This document shows positions 1 to 9,482 of a stretch of 64,000 bases of DNA, one piece after another. Source of the DNA: Cristatella mucedo (Eukaryota > Bryozoa > Phylactolaemata > Cristatellidae); contig WPIO01000043.1 in assembly GCA_009760855.2 (NCBI GenBank), positions 248,001 through 312,000 of the forward strand, read 5' to 3'. The notes under the pieces were generated by a model. That model was not told the DNA's origin, did not search any database, and saw only the letters and a list, made by a program, of their open reading frames with translations. Made by a program: the position numbers and the translations under genes. Each line of letters begins with the position of its first letter. Positions within the stretch are counted from its first letter, which is position 1.

Positions 1-47
1 CGTGTACGTTCTGTTCTGATCGTGCAACATTCATCTCTTGTATGAAT

Positions 48-49
<2 letters not shown>

Positions 50-120
<71 letters not shown>
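50..120. repeat. (TG)n microsatellite before exon copy 1
   Basis: An uninterrupted TG run ends exactly 42 bp before the 3' splice site of the 222-bp exon at 163. The same spacing is seen at the other two exon copies. Long frames through it (poly Val-Cys or Thr-His) are artefacts of the repeat. Confidence 0.97.
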
Positions 121-121
<1 letters not shown>

Positions 122-162
122 CAAGCTTCTGTCATACTGCAACGTTCGGCCTCTCTCTGCAG

Positions 163-384
163 AACTGGATCATAGTGCAAACATACCTTGCTGTCGAGAT
201 TCCTGATCAGCTGGAAGAGGACCCTGAGATTGCTGCCAGGAGGCTGGAAGAGAAAGAGATTCTTCAAGCAGTAGAACAAATTGCGTTTGGGGAGCAGCTG
301 GAAAATGAGAATAATGAGATTGGTGATGGTGGTGATTTGCGAACCCATGCACATGAGGAAATGAGCACAGAAACATCTGGTGAT
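163..384 (+). CDS. Internal exon, acidic protein, copy 1 of 3
   Basis: I do not recognise the protein. The exon is bounded by a strong acceptor (pyrimidine-rich, CTCTCTCTGCAG) and a donor GTATGT. It is 222 bp, 74 codons, phase 0 at both ends, with no stop. The encoded stretch starts NWIIVQTYL, then has a Glu-rich amphipathic segment (LEEDPEIAARRLEEKEIL) that could form a helix or short coiled coil, then a Gly/Asp/Glu-rich tail ending ETSGD. Homologous exons of identical length sit at 3833 and 7821. Being symmetric, each copy can be included or skipped without changing frame. What is seen: conserved length, splice sites and open frame in three copies. What is inferred: that it is transcribed. 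A tandem-duplicated pseudogene remains possible. Confidence 0.55.
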
Positions 385-416
385 GTATGTACTGCCGTGT
401 GATTGTGTTAATGACA

Positions 417-573
417 AGTTGTATGTCGAGCTGGTTTGGTCTAGCGGTTAAGGTGCTCGCCCCGATCAAGGTCTGACTGAGGTCGTGGGCTCGAGCCCCG
501 AGGCACATGTGAAGCGCCTGAATATAGATTAGGTTCTCTTGGGGTGCTATATAAATGAATTATATTTTTTTAA
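417..573 (+). mobile_element. SINE1 (tRNA-derived), insertion in unit 1
   Basis: A tRNA-like head has an A-box-like TGGTCTAGCGG and a B-box-like GGGCTCGAGCC. It is followed by a tRNA-unrelated body (GTGAAGCGCCTGAATA...GGTTCTCTTGGGGTGCTATATAAATGAAT) and an A/T-rich end. The flanking sequence in the duplicated units at about 4075 and 8065 lacks it, so it inserted into unit 1 after the duplication. Related copies lie at 1570, 43075 and, reversed, 47255. Confidence 0.85.
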
Positions 574-904
574 TATCGTCCGAAATCATGCACCATGCTT
601 GCCAGTGGCATGCAATCAATTGAAGTTGCAATTAAGTGCAATGAGTTAAACCGGTGAGATTAGAGGCTGCTTGTTGGCAACTGCTATAGAAAGCTTAACT
701 CTTTAAAGCACCGTCTTTCCGATGCTCACCTAAGGCAAGGGTGGTGCTCATAATGATAATAATAATGCTAAAATATTCGTAATTTGCCGTCTGGGAGGCG
801 AATCTGGCTACAGCATTTCATGGCTGCGATCTGTCTTGGTATGCATGTACGGCTTTTTACTGTGCCTGCTTTTGGCTGTTGTTATCACCAATCGTTTGTT
901 TATG
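574..904. other. Intron-like sequence, no gene seen
   Basis: The left part (to about 630) is the continuation of the duplicated unit seen at 4105 and 8090 (motif CATGCACCATGCTTGCCAG). The rest shows no ORF, splice pair or repeat that I recognise. Confidence 0.6.
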
Positions 905-1005
905 CTTTCTAGCCATCATTTTTAAAACGCCTAGACAGAGATTCAGTCCTCTGAAGCGCTTTGTAAATTATTTATTATTACCATTATTATTATTAGTATC
1001 TCTTT
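905..1005 (+). mobile_element. LINE-B/SINE tail fragment
   Basis: AAACGCCTAGACAGAGATT...GAAGCGCTTTGTAAATTA followed by ATT repeats matches the 3' tail that recurs throughout the window on LINE family B. A weaker counterpart sits at about 5990-6060 in the next unit. Confidence 0.55.
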
Positions 1006-1009
1006 GCCG

Positions 1010-1565
1010 GAACTTCACATATGCTGGAAGTGTCGTTCGGTTAGTTAAGGTGGATGCTATTGCAGAGAGAAGACGCAAACCCCGGACGATCCATATGGGC
1101 AGAGCATTATCTGTGAGGAGCTAGATGTTTCTTTCGCACTGAACTGTCAAGCCGGTGTGGGGTTGTGAGCTGCAGGCATGTGAGGTGCAAGCCCTAGTGA
1201 GTTGCGGGTGCTAGTGAGTAGCTGGTGCTAGTGAGGTAGGGGTGCTAGTGAGCTGGGGGCACTAGTAAAGTGTGGCTCTAGTGGGGTAAGCTCGCTTGTA
1301 ATTTGGGGGCTAGTGAGGTATATGGTAGTGGTATGCAGGCTAGTGAAATCTGGTGCCTTGCGATCAGGCTCTTTGAGCTATTAGTGTGTTAGTTGCCTAC
1401 TTGTGCTATGTAGTTGTTGCTGCGATTCTTTTGCTTCGGTGCTGTAATGTTGTTTTTATTATTTGGAATCGGCTGATATGGTTTCTGGTTTAGTGGGCTT
1501 GATTGACAGACTAAGTTTGCTGAGCTGTAACCATGCAATAGCCCCACAACAGAGAAAGCTATCAG
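1010..1565. repeat. Duplicated block, unit 1
   Basis: Alignable by eye with about 6065-6995: both contain CATATGCTGGAAGTGTCGTT, CCATGTGGGCAGAGCATT, CAAGCCGGTGTGGGG, a minisatellite, and CTACTTGTGCTATG. The block shows that unit 1 and unit 2 come from one tandem duplication. It holds no convincing exon. Confidence 0.7.
1180..1365. repeat. GCTAGTGAGGTGGGG minisatellite
   Basis: Imperfect tandem repeats of roughly 15-20 bp around the core GGTGCTAGTGAGGTAGGG. A diverged, differently arranged version occupies 6225-6440 in unit 2, so the array was present before duplication and has since changed in copy number. Confidence 0.75.
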
Positions 1566-1567
1566 CC

Positions 1568-1716
1568 TAGGGTTTGGTCTAGCAGTTAAGGTGCTCGCCC
1601 CGACTAAGGTCTGACTGAGGTCGTGGGCTCGAGCCCCGAGGCATATGTGAAGCGCCTGAATAGAGATTAAGTTCTCTTGGGGCGCTATATAAATGGATGA
1701 TATTATTATTATTAAC
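1568..1716 (+). mobile_element. SINE1, second copy in unit 1
   Basis: Same tRNA-like head, body and ATT-rich tail as the copy at 417. The unit 2 counterpart reads straight through (GAAAGCTATCGACAACATTTG at about 6986), which gives an empty site and shows that the insertion post-dates duplication. Confidence 0.88.
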
Positions 1717-2340
1717 AACATTTGTAGGTTGCTTTTGGATTGCGTCAGGAATATAAACGGTTCGACTAATGATTACGAGCACAGCAGTTGCAAGGTGGTT
1801 CTGGTTTGCTGGCTGTGATTGGGAGGCTATAGCTAGTAGGGCCACTGCAATAACAGCATCGAATGTCTTAGGGCTTCAGGCTTGGCTACCTAAGGCGATT
1901 AGTTAATATGGGTATTTAGTTTCACTGTTATGAGTAAAAAAAAATAGGTTTTTAAAATGTATTGCTTGCTACAAGATGAGTCAGGAGCACTGCTAAAGCC
2001 TCATGGACAAGCGTTCGCAGGTAGCTCAACATTGCAAGTTCAGTCAGTGGCAAAGCTCACCAGAGACCCCCTAGCACCAGCCTGCTGTTAGTAGCAGCAG
2101 ATTTTGACAGGTGCAGTTCTGCTAGCGCTTTCTGCGTTCCTTGCACCGAGCTCAGTCTGTGAATGAGCTCGGTGCCATACTTTCTTCCATACGATTTACC
2201 TCTCGTGTTTGCCCAGACAAGAAGCAACGCTTGCAGGCTGACACTGCATGTTGCTCCTAAACTAGCTAATTTTTCTGTTTAATTAGCAGCCTGCCACTAA
2301 ATATTCGATAATGAGTTCTTTGTAGCAAATATTAAAATGC
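1717..2340. repeat. Duplicated block (right part), unit 1
   Basis: Alignable with about 6995-7625: shared CAACATTTGTAGGT, GTTGCAAGGTGGTTC, ACGTTGCAAGTTC-like, CACCTCTCGTG and AAGCAACACTTGCAGGCTGACACTG. No exon is supported in it. Confidence 0.7.
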
Positions 2341-2395
2341 CTAGAAAGAGATCAAGTTCTCTCAAGAGTGTGTTTTCAAATTTATTATTATACCT
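2341..2395 (+). mobile_element. LINE-B tail remnant
   Basis: CTAGAAAGAGATCAAGTTCTCTCAAGAGTG followed by A/T-rich sequence. The orthologous spot in unit 2 (7626) begins with the same tail and then runs straight into a TG tract, so about 1 kb including two exons is missing there. Confidence 0.6.
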
Positions 2396-2399
2396 ATTA

Positions 2400-3030
2400 C
2401 TATTACTTAGCAGTGACTGGTTTAAGAAGCAAGAGCGGTTTAAGCGGCTTTTTTAAGACCCTGTGGTTATTGCTGCCTATTTCAGACATCTTTAGTAGGA
2501 AGCTTTGTTTTTGTGTGGTCGTTGAAGTATCAGTCGTTGAGGTAGGAGTACCCTACCTTCCGGCCGGCCGAGTCTGCTTGCAGCTCCCTCGTGGCGCTAC
2601 TGGTCGTCGGCAAGGCTGCAGCTGCCTGATAAAGACAATCTTAAAAGTGCCAACCACAGACCTGTGCAAAATGAGGCTTAGCATATCGCTAGGATTCGTG
2701 TTTCCTTTTTTCATCTTAATTTTTCAACAGTGCAATGTGGGTGCCGTTTATCACCGACCCTCCGTGAAAACCCATTCCGCCTGAGCCGCCAAGCCAGAGT
2801 TTTTTGTCTCTCCCACTGGTTTGCTTAGGATCTTCCGCGTCTATACAAACAAGCTTGCTAAATCAGCAAGTTTCCATAGCCATTTGCATTTGTGGGCATG
2901 AGCTCGGTGGTTTCCTGGGTGTAATGGGGTCGTGCTTGGTCTGCTCATTTTGGAGGGGGGTGGCTAAAGATGTATTCCTCATTGAAGTCCAAATGCTGCT
3001 GCTTATCCTGCCTTACTCGACATCTTTTTT
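2400..3030. other. Intron-like, no gene seen
   Basis: Open frames at 2368-2784 and 2804-3037 have no recognisable domain and no splice-site support. I treat the stretch as intronic sequence upstream of the small exon at 3038. Confidence 0.5.
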
Positions 3031-3037
3031 GCTGTAG

Positions 3038-3067
3038 ATCGGTCACCAAACAGTGGACGAAAGCAGG
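3038..3067 (+). CDS. Candidate 30-bp microexon
   Basis: A strong acceptor (CATCTTTTTTGCTGTAG) and donor (GTAAGC) bracket 30 bp encoding IGHQTVDESR in phase 0-0. Together with the next exon (3197) and the 222-bp exon (3833), all in phase 0, it forms a consistent series. Micro-exons are easy to over-call, so support rests on the splice sites and on agreement of phase. Confidence 0.4.
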
Positions 3068-3196
3068 GTAAGCTCTCTCCTCCACCGAGTCTATGTAGAT
3101 TGTGTGTTTGCTCCTTCAGCTGCCTGCAGGGTTGCTGCACTAGAGCGGTTGTTCCCAGCATGCTCAGTCCTTGATTATGGGGTTTTATGGATGCAG

Positions 3197-3292
3197 GTAG
3201 TGGAAAACGATGAGGTAGAGCAAACTACTGAGTCGAAAGTGAGTGGGGAGCAGCAGCTGCTACAGGAGCTGGATCAATCACTAGAGCTGCAG
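3197..3292 (+). CDS. Candidate 96-bp acidic exon
   Basis: Acceptor TTTTATGGATGCAG and donor GTATGA flank 32 open codons in phase 0-0. The sequence is Glu/Gln-rich (VVENDEVEQTT, then GEQQLLQELDQSLELQ) and looks helical, like the Glu-rich 222-bp exon that follows. It has no counterpart before exon copy 3, where the matching interval is deleted. Family unknown. Confidence 0.5.
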
Positions 3293-3396
3293 GTATGAGT
3301 GGTTGAAGCCTCGGCAAGGTGGTAATACGTTTTTCTGCATCAGGCGTGAGTTGTCTGCGGTATCCTGTACTTTCTAATCGTGCAACATTCATCTGT

Positions 3397-3430
<34 letters not shown>

Positions 3431-3513
3431 TTTGTGTGAATGTGTCTGTGTGTGTGTGTGTGCATCTGTGTGTGAATGTGTCTGTCTGTGTGTGTGTGCG
3501 TGTGTGTGCGTGT

Positions 3514-3566
<53 letters not shown>

Positions 3567-3635
3567 TGTGAATGTGTCTGTCTGTGTGTGTGCGCGTGTG
3601 TGTGCGTGTCTGTGTGTGTCTGTGTGTGTGTGTGT

Positions 3636-3730
<95 letters not shown>

Positions 3731-3790
3731 TGTGAATGTGTGTGTCTGTGTGTGTGTGTGTGTATGTGTGTGGGTGTGTGTGTGGGTGTG
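3397..3790. repeat. Compound (TG)n tract before exon copy 2
   Basis: About 390 bp of TG repeats interrupted by TGAATG, TCTG and TGCG variants. One composite segment (GTGAATGTGTCTGTCTGTG...TGCGTGTCT) occurs twice, at about 3470 and 3567, which shows internal duplication. The tract ends 42 bp before the exon. Confidence 0.97.
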
Positions 3791-3832
3791 CCAAGCTTCT
3801 GTCATACTGCAACGCTCGGCCTCTCTCTGCAG

Positions 3833-4054
3833 AACTGGACCATAGTGCAAATACACCCTGCTCTCGCGATTCCTGATCAGCTGGAAGAGGACCCTGAGAT
3901 TGCTGCCAGGAGGCTTGAAGAGAAAGAGATTCTTGAAGCAGTAGAACACATTGCGTTTGGGGAGCAGCTGGCAAATGAGAATAATGAGATTGGTGATGGT
4001 GGTGATTTGCTAACCCAGGCACATGAGGAAATGAGCACAGAAAGATCTGGTGAT
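3833..4054 (+). CDS. Internal exon, acidic protein, copy 2 of 3
   Basis: 222 bp, phase 0-0, same acceptor as copy 1 and donor GTATGT, no stop. By eye it differs from copy 1 at about 13 positions, nearly all changing the amino acid (for example IVQTYLAVEI versus IVQIHPALAI), while the central LEEDPEIAARRLEEKEIL is unchanged. It lies downstream of the 30- and 96-bp exons and upstream of a candidate last exon at 5409. The product is unknown. Confidence 0.58.
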
Positions 4055-4138
4055 GTATGTACTGCCGTGTGATTGTGTTATTGACAAGTTTTGTGCCGTT
4101 CTAAATAATGCACCATGCTTGACAGTTGCGTGCAATCA

Positions 4139-5348
4139 CAGTAATGTAATGTAATGTATCTCCGTCTGTAACTACGCAGTCATAAAGGCCACGTGGGTGT
4201 TACGCAGGAGAGTTTTGTATAGCGCACTCACAGCCTAAGCGGTTTTCGGTAACCATTCCGTAGCCAACAGACTTCGTCTTACGCAGCAGAGAGAAAGTGG
4301 GAAGCATAGCAGAGTCAGGAGAGCAGTTGAGGTAGTGAATAACATAGAAGTAGCAGCTCAGGACCGCTGAAAAAGATGTGCCATAGTCGGCAGTAGCAGA
4401 GTAGTTGTCGTTGGGCAAGAATCGTGGAAACGAGTTCCACAATCTACGACCTGCAGAGCTAAATCTTCTGTCGAAATGGTCTGTAAGCGGAGGAGTGGGA
4501 CAGCTAATTTATTGTCCACACAGGACCTGAGGGCACGAGGAGGCTAAGTCTGGTGCAGCAGTTGAGCTAGGTACGAAAGAGCCAAGCCGTGGTGGGCCTT
4601 GTGGGTCAGGGTAAGAACTTTGCTCTGTATTCTTTGCTCAACCGGCAACCATCCTAGCTCTTTCAGCAAAGGAGACACGTGCTCAAACCGCTGGGACTTG
4701 AAGACCAGCCTTGCAGCCATATTCATAGTCCGCTGTAGTGGCATAATAGCTTTCTTTGGAAGCCCAGCCAAAAGGGAATTACAATAATCAAGCCGAGACA
4801 TAAATAAAGAGCTAGTTAAATTTTTTACAAGCTAATGTGGGAGACAGCTCCTAATCTTGGATAGGGATCGGATGGGATTGCTAGGTGTAGTGGCAGTCTT
4901 CTGAATGAAGCTTTTGCAATTGAGGCAGTTGTCCAACACGATCTCTAAATTACGAGCACGTGGTGAAGGTCGCACAATAGCATCACCTATTAGAACAGCA
5001 AAGCCTTTTAATCCGGCCACTTGCTTAGGGCGTCCTATGAGCAGCAGTTCGGTTTTATAGTCATTTAATTTCAGGAAGTTTTCCGACATCCAGGATTGAA
5101 TATCGGCAAGGCAAGCATTCAGTTTCTTAGTTGCTGCTGCAGATTCTGACGGTTTATATGAAAATACAACTGTGTATCGTCAGCATAGAAGTGATATCCT
5201 ATTCCATTGGCCTCAATCACTTTTCCCAGAGGTTGTGTATAAATGGAGAACAGCAAGGGACCGAGTACAGACCCTTGAGGGACTCCACAGGTGGTCTTGT
5301 GTCTGAGACCTGACCCCCACACGACACGGATTGAACACGATCAGACAA
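4139..5348 (-). mobile_element. LINE family A (L2/CR1-like), 5'-truncated
   Basis: Reverse transcriptase remnant. On the minus strand the frames carry [14 protein letters not shown] and the catalytic box FYADDTQLY (5119-5322), then NDYKTELLLIG (4832-5089), then SRLDYCNSLLAGLPKKAI and PLLKELGWLPVEQRI (4544-4801), the usual order in the L2/CR1 group. The 3' end is ATGTAATGTAATG on the plus strand, i.e. an ACATT-repeat tail. Frames are broken by stops and shifts, so it is dead. The flanks (CAATCACA / GCAGTGAGTAG) are joined in unit 3 at about 8122-8133, giving an exact empty site. It therefore inserted in unit 2 after the duplication. Confidence 0.9.
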
Positions 5349-5408
5349 GTAGCAGTGAGTAGATGGCTTAGTGGGAAAACTTTGCTCGGTTTTTTTCGTC
5401 TTCTGCAG

Positions 5409-5555
5409 GTTCCTCATGTGCACAGGTGTAGATATGCTCACGTGTGTACGTGTATTGAGCAGTGCGTGTATGAGTCAGAAATCCACCTTATGATCTTACG
5501 AGCCATACTGGCTACCACGGGAGCACTGAGCCTGTGGTTATACTCGAGAACATAG
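5409..5555 (+). CDS. Candidate terminal exon after copy 2
   Basis: Acceptor TTTTTTTCGTCTTCTGCAG opens a phase-0 frame of 48 codons and a stop, in frame with the 222-bp exon. It begins VPHVHRCRYAHVC and ends with a hydrophobic stretch, LMILRAILATTGALSLWLY, that could be a membrane anchor. The homologous exon in unit 3 (8188) has a 2-bp length change and ends early. The agreement of phase is seen; its use as a last exon is inferred. Confidence 0.4.
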   Translation, partial: VPHVHRCRYAHVCTCIEQCVYESEIHLMILRAILATTGALSLWLYSRT

Positions 5556-6060
5556 AAGCAGTCTTTATGGCAGCATATCTGGCAGCATATCCGTGATAGC
5601 AGCCGTCCAATGAATCATGAGTACTGATGCTCGAGGTTACACTTCTGTTCGTGGGATGAGTAACACATAAGATGGTAACTGTAGTGTTTTAAGCAGTTTA
5701 CGTTAAATCTTAGTGGTTGCAGATTGGTCAGTTAAATGAGAGTCAATACTGCCTCTGTGATGTATTCGGTGGCAGCAGTAGTTCGTTTTGAGCCAAGTTG
5801 AGTAAAGGTTTCCATTATATTGACGATTAAATCAGCCGTGGTTAGCATACTATAATTTGAATTGTAGATAAGGCTATGGAAGCATCCTGCTCCTGCTGAT
5901 TGAAAGTCGTACCGCTCTTGAAGGCTGAAATTTTTACTGGATCCTTTTGTACTTCTTGTTTGTACTATTTTTTGTTCTTCTTTTTTGTATTGTTTTTTGA
6001 AAGAGAGTTCTCGGAAGCAAAATGTAAATGTAAATATTACTGTTAGTATTATTTCTATCT
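5556..6060. repeat. Duplicated block shared with unit 3
   Basis: Alignable with about 8275-8760 (GAGAGTCAATACTGCCTCTG, TTCGTTTTGAGCC, GATTAAATCAGCCG). No exon is seen beyond the candidate last exon at its left edge. Confidence 0.65.
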
Positions 6061-6064
6061 CTTT

Positions 6065-7625
6065 CTATTAACTTCACATATGCTGGAAGTGTCGTTTGGT
6101 TAGTTTAGACTTGTGCTATATCAGAGCGCAGAAGCAAATGCCTGACGATCCATGTGGGCAGAGCATTGGCTGTGAGGAGCGAGATATTTCTTTCGCACAG
6201 CACCATCAAGCCGGTGTGGGGTAGTGAGCTGCAGGCTAGTTTGGTACCGGGTAGTGAGCTGCAGGCCCTAGTCAGGTATGGGCGCTAGTCAGGTAGTGGT
6301 GTTAGTGAGGTAGGGGTGCTAGTCAGGTGCAGGCGCTAGTGAGCTGATGGCGCTAGTGAATTGCAGTCGCCAGTAATGGGCTAGTGAGGTGTATGGTAGT
6401 GAGATGATTGCTAGTGAATTTTTCGCTAGTGACGTGCAATGCTTCAAGATATCGGTTAGTCATGCTGCAGCCACATTTTTGTAGCAGTATAAAATAGGTC
6501 ACAGCTTGATTTGAGACCAGACTAATTTGGTTGTAATCAGAATGTTGTATCTAATTTAAGAGTTTACTACTTTTACAAGTGGTTTCCCATGATAGTACAC
6601 CAAGGTACTAATATCAATGCTGTCGACGGTGACCGTCTCAATTCCTGCTTACTTAGTTGCTTCTAATTTTTAAGAAATTGTGTATCTTTTTCTTTAAAGT
6701 AATTGGAACTTCAAACTCCTTGTGGAATAGGCGATGCAGTCGCTCTGATATCAAGTCGGTCGGTCATCCGTCCGTGTGTATGCCAAGCTGATCAGAGATC
6801 AGGTGCTGTGAGCTGTTTGTCTGTTAGTTGACTACTTGTGCTATGCAGTTAGTGCTACGATTCTTTTGCTCGGTACTCTGCCGTTTTATCATCATTTGAA
6901 GTCATCTAATATGCTTTCTGCTCCAGTGGGCTTGATAGACAGACTGCGTATACTTCACTGTAACCATGCAATATCCCCGCGACAGAGAAAGCTATCGACA
7001 ACATTTGTAGGTCGCTTTTGGATTGCCTAGCGAATGCTAGTGGTTCGACTAACAATTATGAGCACATGGGGCAGTTGCAAGGTGGTTCCGGTTTGCTGGC
7101 TGTGACTGGGAGGCTAGATTGAGTGGGCCCACTGCAAACAAGGCACAAATATCTTAGGGCTATAGACTTTGCTAGCTCAGGCGATTGGTTACTATGTGCA
7201 TTTAGTTTTACTGATGCGAGTAAACAAATGAGGTTTTCAATATGTATTGCTTGCTACTATTCGAATCAGAAGCAGTGCTAAGGCCTCATAAACAAGCTTC
7301 CCATGTAGCTCAACGTTGCAAGTTCCGCCAGTGGCAAAGGTCACCGGAGACCCCCCTGGCACCAGCCTGCTGTTAATAGCTGCAGAATTTGACAGGTAAA
7401 GTTCTGCTAGCGCTTTATGCGTTCCTTGCACCTAGCTCAGTCTGTGAATGTGCTCGGTGCCATAAATTCTTCCATACAATTCACCTCTCGTGCTTGCCCA
7501 GGAAAGAAGCAACACTTGCAGGCTGACACTGTGCACGTCTCTCCAGTTCTTGATGTTTTTTTGTTTAATTAGCACACTGCCACTAAATATTCCAGCTTGC
7601 TTTGTTTGTAGCAAATATGAACTGC
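6065..7625. repeat. Duplicated block, unit 2
   Basis: Counterpart of 1010-2340, without the SINE1 insertion. It contains the diverged minisatellite (6225-6440) and the LINE-B tail start at 7626. No exon is supported. Confidence 0.7.
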
Positions 7626-7643
7626 CTAGAAAGAGATTAAGTT

Positions 7644-7778
<135 letters not shown>

Positions 7779-7820
7779 CCAAGCTTCTGTCATATTGCAA
7801 CGCTCGGCCTCTCTCTGCAG

Positions 7821-8042
7821 AACTGGATCATAGTGCAAACATACCTTGCTGTCGAGATTCCTGATCAACTGGAAGAGGACCCTGAGATTGCTGCCATGAG
7901 GCTTGAAGAGAAAGAGATTCTTCAAGCAGTAGAACCCATTTCGTTTGGGGAACAGCTGGCAATGGAGAATAATGAGATTGTTGATGGTGGTGAATTGCGA
8001 ACCCATGCACATGAGGAAATGAGCACGGAAACATCTGGTGAT
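7821..8042 (+). CDS. Internal exon, acidic protein, copy 3 of 3
   Basis: 222 bp, phase 0-0, acceptor CTCTCTCTGCAG, donor GTACGT, no stop. It differs from copy 1 mostly in the second half (for example QIAFGEQLENE versus PISFGEQLAME). The preceding interval lacks the 30- and 96-bp exons, because the LINE-B tail at 7626 is joined directly to the TG tract. Product unknown; see copy 1. Confidence 0.55.
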
Positions 8043-8187
8043 GTACGTACTGACTAGTGGTTGTGTTACTGACAAGTTTTTTGTAGTTCGAAATCATGCA
8101 CTATGCTTGCCAGTGGCATGCAATCACAGCAGCAGTGAGTAGATGGCTTAGTGGAAAAACGTCGCTTTGTTTTTGCATATTCTGCAG

Positions 8188-8274
8188 GTTCCTCATGTGT
8201 GCAGGTGTAGATGGGCTCACTTGTGTTTGTGTGTGTTGAGCAGTGCGTATATGAGTCAGAAATCTACCTTATGA
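8188..8274 (+). CDS. Candidate terminal exon after copy 3 (frameshifted)
   Basis: Same acceptor context (CATATTCTGCAG then GTTCCTCATGTG) as 5409, in phase 0 with exon copy 3. A 2-bp difference in a short TG-rich stretch shifts the frame, so it ends after 28 codons and loses the hydrophobic tail. It is either an alternative C-terminus or a decayed exon. Confidence 0.28.
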   Translation, partial: VPHVCRCRWAHLCLCVLSSAYMSQKSTL

Positions 8275-9050
8275 TCTTACGACCCATACTGGCTACCGCG
8301 AGAGCACTGAGCCTGTGTGTATACTCGAGAATGTTCAAGCAGTCTTTATGGCAGCATATCTGGTAGCATATCCGTGATATCAACCGTCCACTGAATCATG
8401 AGTATTCGTGCTCTAGGTTACACTCTTGTTCTTGGGGTCATGTGATTGTAACTGTATTGTTTGTAGCAGTCTCCGTGAAATCTTAGTTGTTGTGGATTGG
8501 TCTGTTAGATGAGAGTCAATACTACCTCTGTGATGTATTCGGTCGCAGCAGTTGTTCGTTTTGAGCCTAGTTGAGTAATGGTTTCCATTCTATGGACGAT
8601 TAAATCAGCCGAGATTAGCATACTAGAATTCGAAGATAAAGCTGTGGATAAAGCTGTGGAAGCTGTAGATAAAGCTGTGGAAGCAACCTGCTCCAGCTGA
8701 TTATAAGTCGTGCTGCTCTTTAAGCCTGGCATTGCTACTTGAGTCTTTTGTGCTTCCGAATTTCTGTTAACTTTGCAATCCTTTTGCGGTTCATTTCAAA
8801 TCTACTCGACATCTGTCGCAGAATTGAACTAGGAAGAAGCAGTGTGAACTACTGAAGCGCATCCTGCTTAGCAAAGCTATTGAAGCTTCTAAAGCTCATT
8901 AGCGACCACAATTGTCGTGTTTACCTGAATTTTCAGTTTCAGGATTATTTTCTATTGTCACAATGACTAGTCGATTAGTAAAAAATGATTTGAAAGTTTT
9001 TCTCAGGGTTTGGCTGGGTAACTTTGCGTAGCTGGCAGTCTTCTTTCTGC
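8275..9050. other. Duplicated intronic block, then unassigned
   Basis: Up to about 8760 this matches 5556-5960. A short tandem repeat (GATAAAGCTGTGGA, about 8632-8690) has expanded only in this copy. From 8760 to 9050 nothing is recognised. Confidence 0.5.
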
Positions 9051-9204
9051 TCTGGTTTGAACCAGTGCCTCATGTATTCTCCCCGACCAAGGTAATGGTA
9101 GATGCAATACACTGCTGGGGTCTTGGGCTCGAACAAATTGGCATATACAGAGGCAAAGCCCGGATTGGAGCCTGGAGGGATAGGCATGGGGTTGAACGAG
9201 GCAG

Positions 9205-9482
9205 AGCCCCCTGGAAAGGATCTGCTATAGTCCACAGCCGGAGAGTAGTTGTAGCTTAATAAAATTTGCGGAAGTGAGATTACAGCCTTAAACCTGCAAA
9301 GCTAAAGCCTCCTCCCCAACGGTGGAGCAACTATTTCATCGTCTCAACCTGACTGGAGGGCACGAGGAGGCTGAAACTAGTGCAGCAGTTCGGTTGGGTA
9401 AAAAGGATTCAAGCCTTGTATATCAGGGCAAGACCTTTACTCTGTATCCGTTGATCAACCAGCAGCCATGCAAGCTCTTAGC
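9205..9482 (-). mobile_element. LINE family A fragment, inverted
   Basis: Degraded reverse complement of the LINE A C-terminal region and 3' UTR; compare 57850-58130. It abuts a plus-strand LINE A copy at 9483, so the two are head to head and partly self-complementary. A weak SINE1-like segment (CCCCGACCAAGGT...GGGCTCGAAC) lies just before it at about 9080-9150. Confidence 0.75.

Noticed and set aside
50-417. Long Val-Cys or Thr-His repeat frames around the TG tracts (also 3225-4022, 7432-8075)
   Set aside because: They are translations of a dinucleotide repeat in frames other than the exon; only the 222-bp exon has splice-site and cross-copy support.
428-571. A real tRNA gene (A and B box-like motifs)
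   Set aside because: The sequence recurs with a fixed non-tRNA body and ATT-rich end and cannot form a full cloverleaf; it is a SINE head.
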